Below, in pieces: positions 4,545-5,304 of a stretch of DNA of 5,304 nucleotides. Source of the stretch: Nitrospira sp. UBA5698 (GTDB lineage Bacteria; Nitrospirota; Nitrospiria; Nitrospirales; Nitrospiraceae); contig DIHK01000021.1 in the NCBI GenBank assembly GCA_002420115.1, forward strand, positions 1-5,304, read 5' to 3'. The notes below the pieces were generated by a model. That model made no database searches, was not told the DNA's origin, and saw nothing but the letters and a program-made list of their open reading frames with translations. The first letter of the stretch is position 1. Each line of letters begins with the position of its first letter. The translations under genes were made by a program, and so were the position numbers.

Positions 4545-5180
4545 GTGACGCAGGCGCCGAGTCGGCAATCCTTCCCGTTATTCGAACAAACAGCACAATG
4601 GTTTGAACGGGCACACGCGGCCCTGCTCGGCGAATTACCATGTCGCAAGGGCTGCTCGCATTGTTGTGTGGGGATCTTTCCCGTCACGGTTCTTGATCAG
4701 CAAGTCATCCAGTTCGGGTTGAGTCAGCTACCCGACTCTCATCGGAACCGAATCGTCGAGATTGCGGCAACCCAGGTCGCACATCTGACGGTGGCGGTAC
4801 CCCAGCTGCTCACGAATCGGTTTGTTGATCACTGGCCGGAGACGGACTGCGAACAGGTGATCGAGCAGTATTCTGACTGGCCATGTCCTGCGTTAGAAAG
4901 TGATGGAGGGTGTGCGATCTATCAGTTTCGGCCGCTCGTGTGTCGATCTATGGGAATTCCTTCGGAGGACGATGGCTGTGTCAATGGCGCCTGTGCAGTG
5001 CAAACATCGATTCCATTGATTCGACTCTCGAACGCCCTTCGTGAGGAGGAGGATCGTCTGGCTGCGCTGGAAGCGGACGAACTGGAGGCCTTGCGCCGCC
5101 AGCAAGGAGTGGAAGGAGAAGAAATGCTCCTCCCCTTTGCCTTCCTGCCAGAGACATCGGCGCAGGTAATCTCGGTCTAG
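4545..5180 (+). CDS. YkgJ-family cysteine-cluster (CxxxCxxCC) protein
   Basis: Encodes 211 residues from a GTG start. The motif C33-RKG-C37-SH-C40-C41 is the hallmark of the YkgJ/UPF0153 family (Pfam PF03692), whose clustered cysteines are thought to bind zinc or an iron-sulfur cluster; the activity is not established. Later cysteines C114, C123, C133, C145 and C150 complete the set, with the usual IYQFRPLVCRSMG block (125-137) in which an arginine and proline precede the cysteine. C102 is an extra cysteine. The C terminus (166-190) is a Glu/Arg/Leu-rich helix, possibly coiled coil. The GTG at 4545 is chosen because the overlapping ATG at 4543 reads straight into a stop; GAGAG lies 5 nt upstream. 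It starts 1 nt after the stop of the preceding unknown gene, implying translational coupling and a shared role. Confidence 0.92.
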   Translation: MTQAPSRQSFPLFEQTAQWFERAHAALLGELPCRKGCSHCCVGIFPVTVLDQQVIQFGLSQLPDSHRNRIVEIAATQVAHLTVAVPQLLTNRFVDHWPETDCEQVIEQYSDWPCPALESDGGCAIYQFRPLVCRSMGIPSEDDGCVNGACAVQTSIPLIRLSNALREEEDRLAALEADELEALRRQQGVEGEEMLLPFAFLPETSAQVISV

Positions 5181-5182
5181 AC

Positions 5183-5202
5183 AGCATATTTCTCGCTATG
5201 CT
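5183..5202. repeat. Small inverted repeat between YkgJ gene and tRNA-Arg
   Basis: AGCATA (5183-5188) and TATGCT (5197-5202) form a perfect 6-bp stem with an 8-nt loop just after the YkgJ stop. There is no T-run, so it is not a classical terminator. It lies where a tRNA-Arg promoter would be expected: TAGACA (5178-5183) resembles a -35 hexamer, but no good -10 follows at the right spacing. The role is uncertain. Confidence 0.25.
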
Positions 5203-5227
5203 AAGGTACCCACCCTTGGTTATGGGA

Positions 5228-5304
5228 GCGCCTGTAGCTCAGCTGGATAGAGCATCAGCCTCCGGAGCTGAGGGCCACAGGTTCAAATCCTGTCAGGCGC
5301 ACCA
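5228..5304 (+). tRNA. tRNA-Arg (anticodon CCG)
   Basis: The acceptor arms GCGCCTG (5228-5234) and CAGGCGC (5294-5300) pair fully, followed by discriminator A and an encoded CCA that ends on the last base of the window. The D arm GCTCAGCTGGATAGAGC is standard. The anticodon stem TCAGC/GCTGA encloses CTCCGGA, giving anticodon CCG for the Arg codon CGG. The T arm is ACAGG-TTCAAAT-CCTGT. It lies 47 bp past the YkgJ stop on the same strand. Confidence 0.97.

Overview
This 5.3 kb window reads as ordinary, densely coding bacterial chromosome of a little over 50% G+C (judged by eye). It shows no mobile element, CRISPR array or rRNA. The mix of genes would fit a Nitrospira-like (Nitrospirota) or similar environmental Gram-negative genome: a glycine-rich RRM protein, an HU protein with a basic tail, a lone RmlC, a YkgJ-type cysteine-cluster protein, and scattered single tRNA genes that encode their own CCA. 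That placement is inference from gene content and style; no marker here settles it.

Layout, left to right. A strong hairpin terminator (40-83) closes an unseen upstream gene. A small + strand gene (211-594) encodes a two-helix membrane protein with a CxxC pair at each end. After a gene-poor stretch (595-992), a minus-strand gene (993-1316) encodes an RRM RNA-binding protein with a polyglycine tail. Its upstream region of about 360 bp holds an extended -10 promoter candidate, an inverted repeat near the inferred transcript start and a 15-bp-period repeat. tRNA-Glu(TTC) follows on the minus strand (1675-1752). Next comes a minus-strand gene pair: an unrecognised 142-residue protein (2471-2899) and, 8 bp downstream, rfbC/rmlC (1902-2462) for dTDP-L-rhamnose synthesis.

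Divergent from that pair is a 91-residue MoaD/ThiS-like beta-grasp protein (2991-3266) whose diglycine is followed by eight further residues. A perfect 16-bp hairpin (3285-3323) separates it from a convergent HU gene (3402-3689, minus), which has a near-consensus promoter about 135-160 bp upstream of its start codon. To the right, two + strand genes are almost fused (stop and GTG start 1 nt apart): a 186-residue protein of unknown function (3983-4543) and a YkgJ-family cysteine-cluster protein (4545-5180). A complete tRNA-Arg(CCG) ends exactly at the window edge (5228-5304).

No single pathway ties these genes together. The most interesting points are the non-terminal diglycine of the ubiquitin-like protein, the minus-strand promoter that would make the 142-residue gene leaderless, the split zinc-ribbon membrane protein, the structured leader of the RRM gene, and the coupled unknown/YkgJ pair. 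I found no convincing evidence of a wholly new system.
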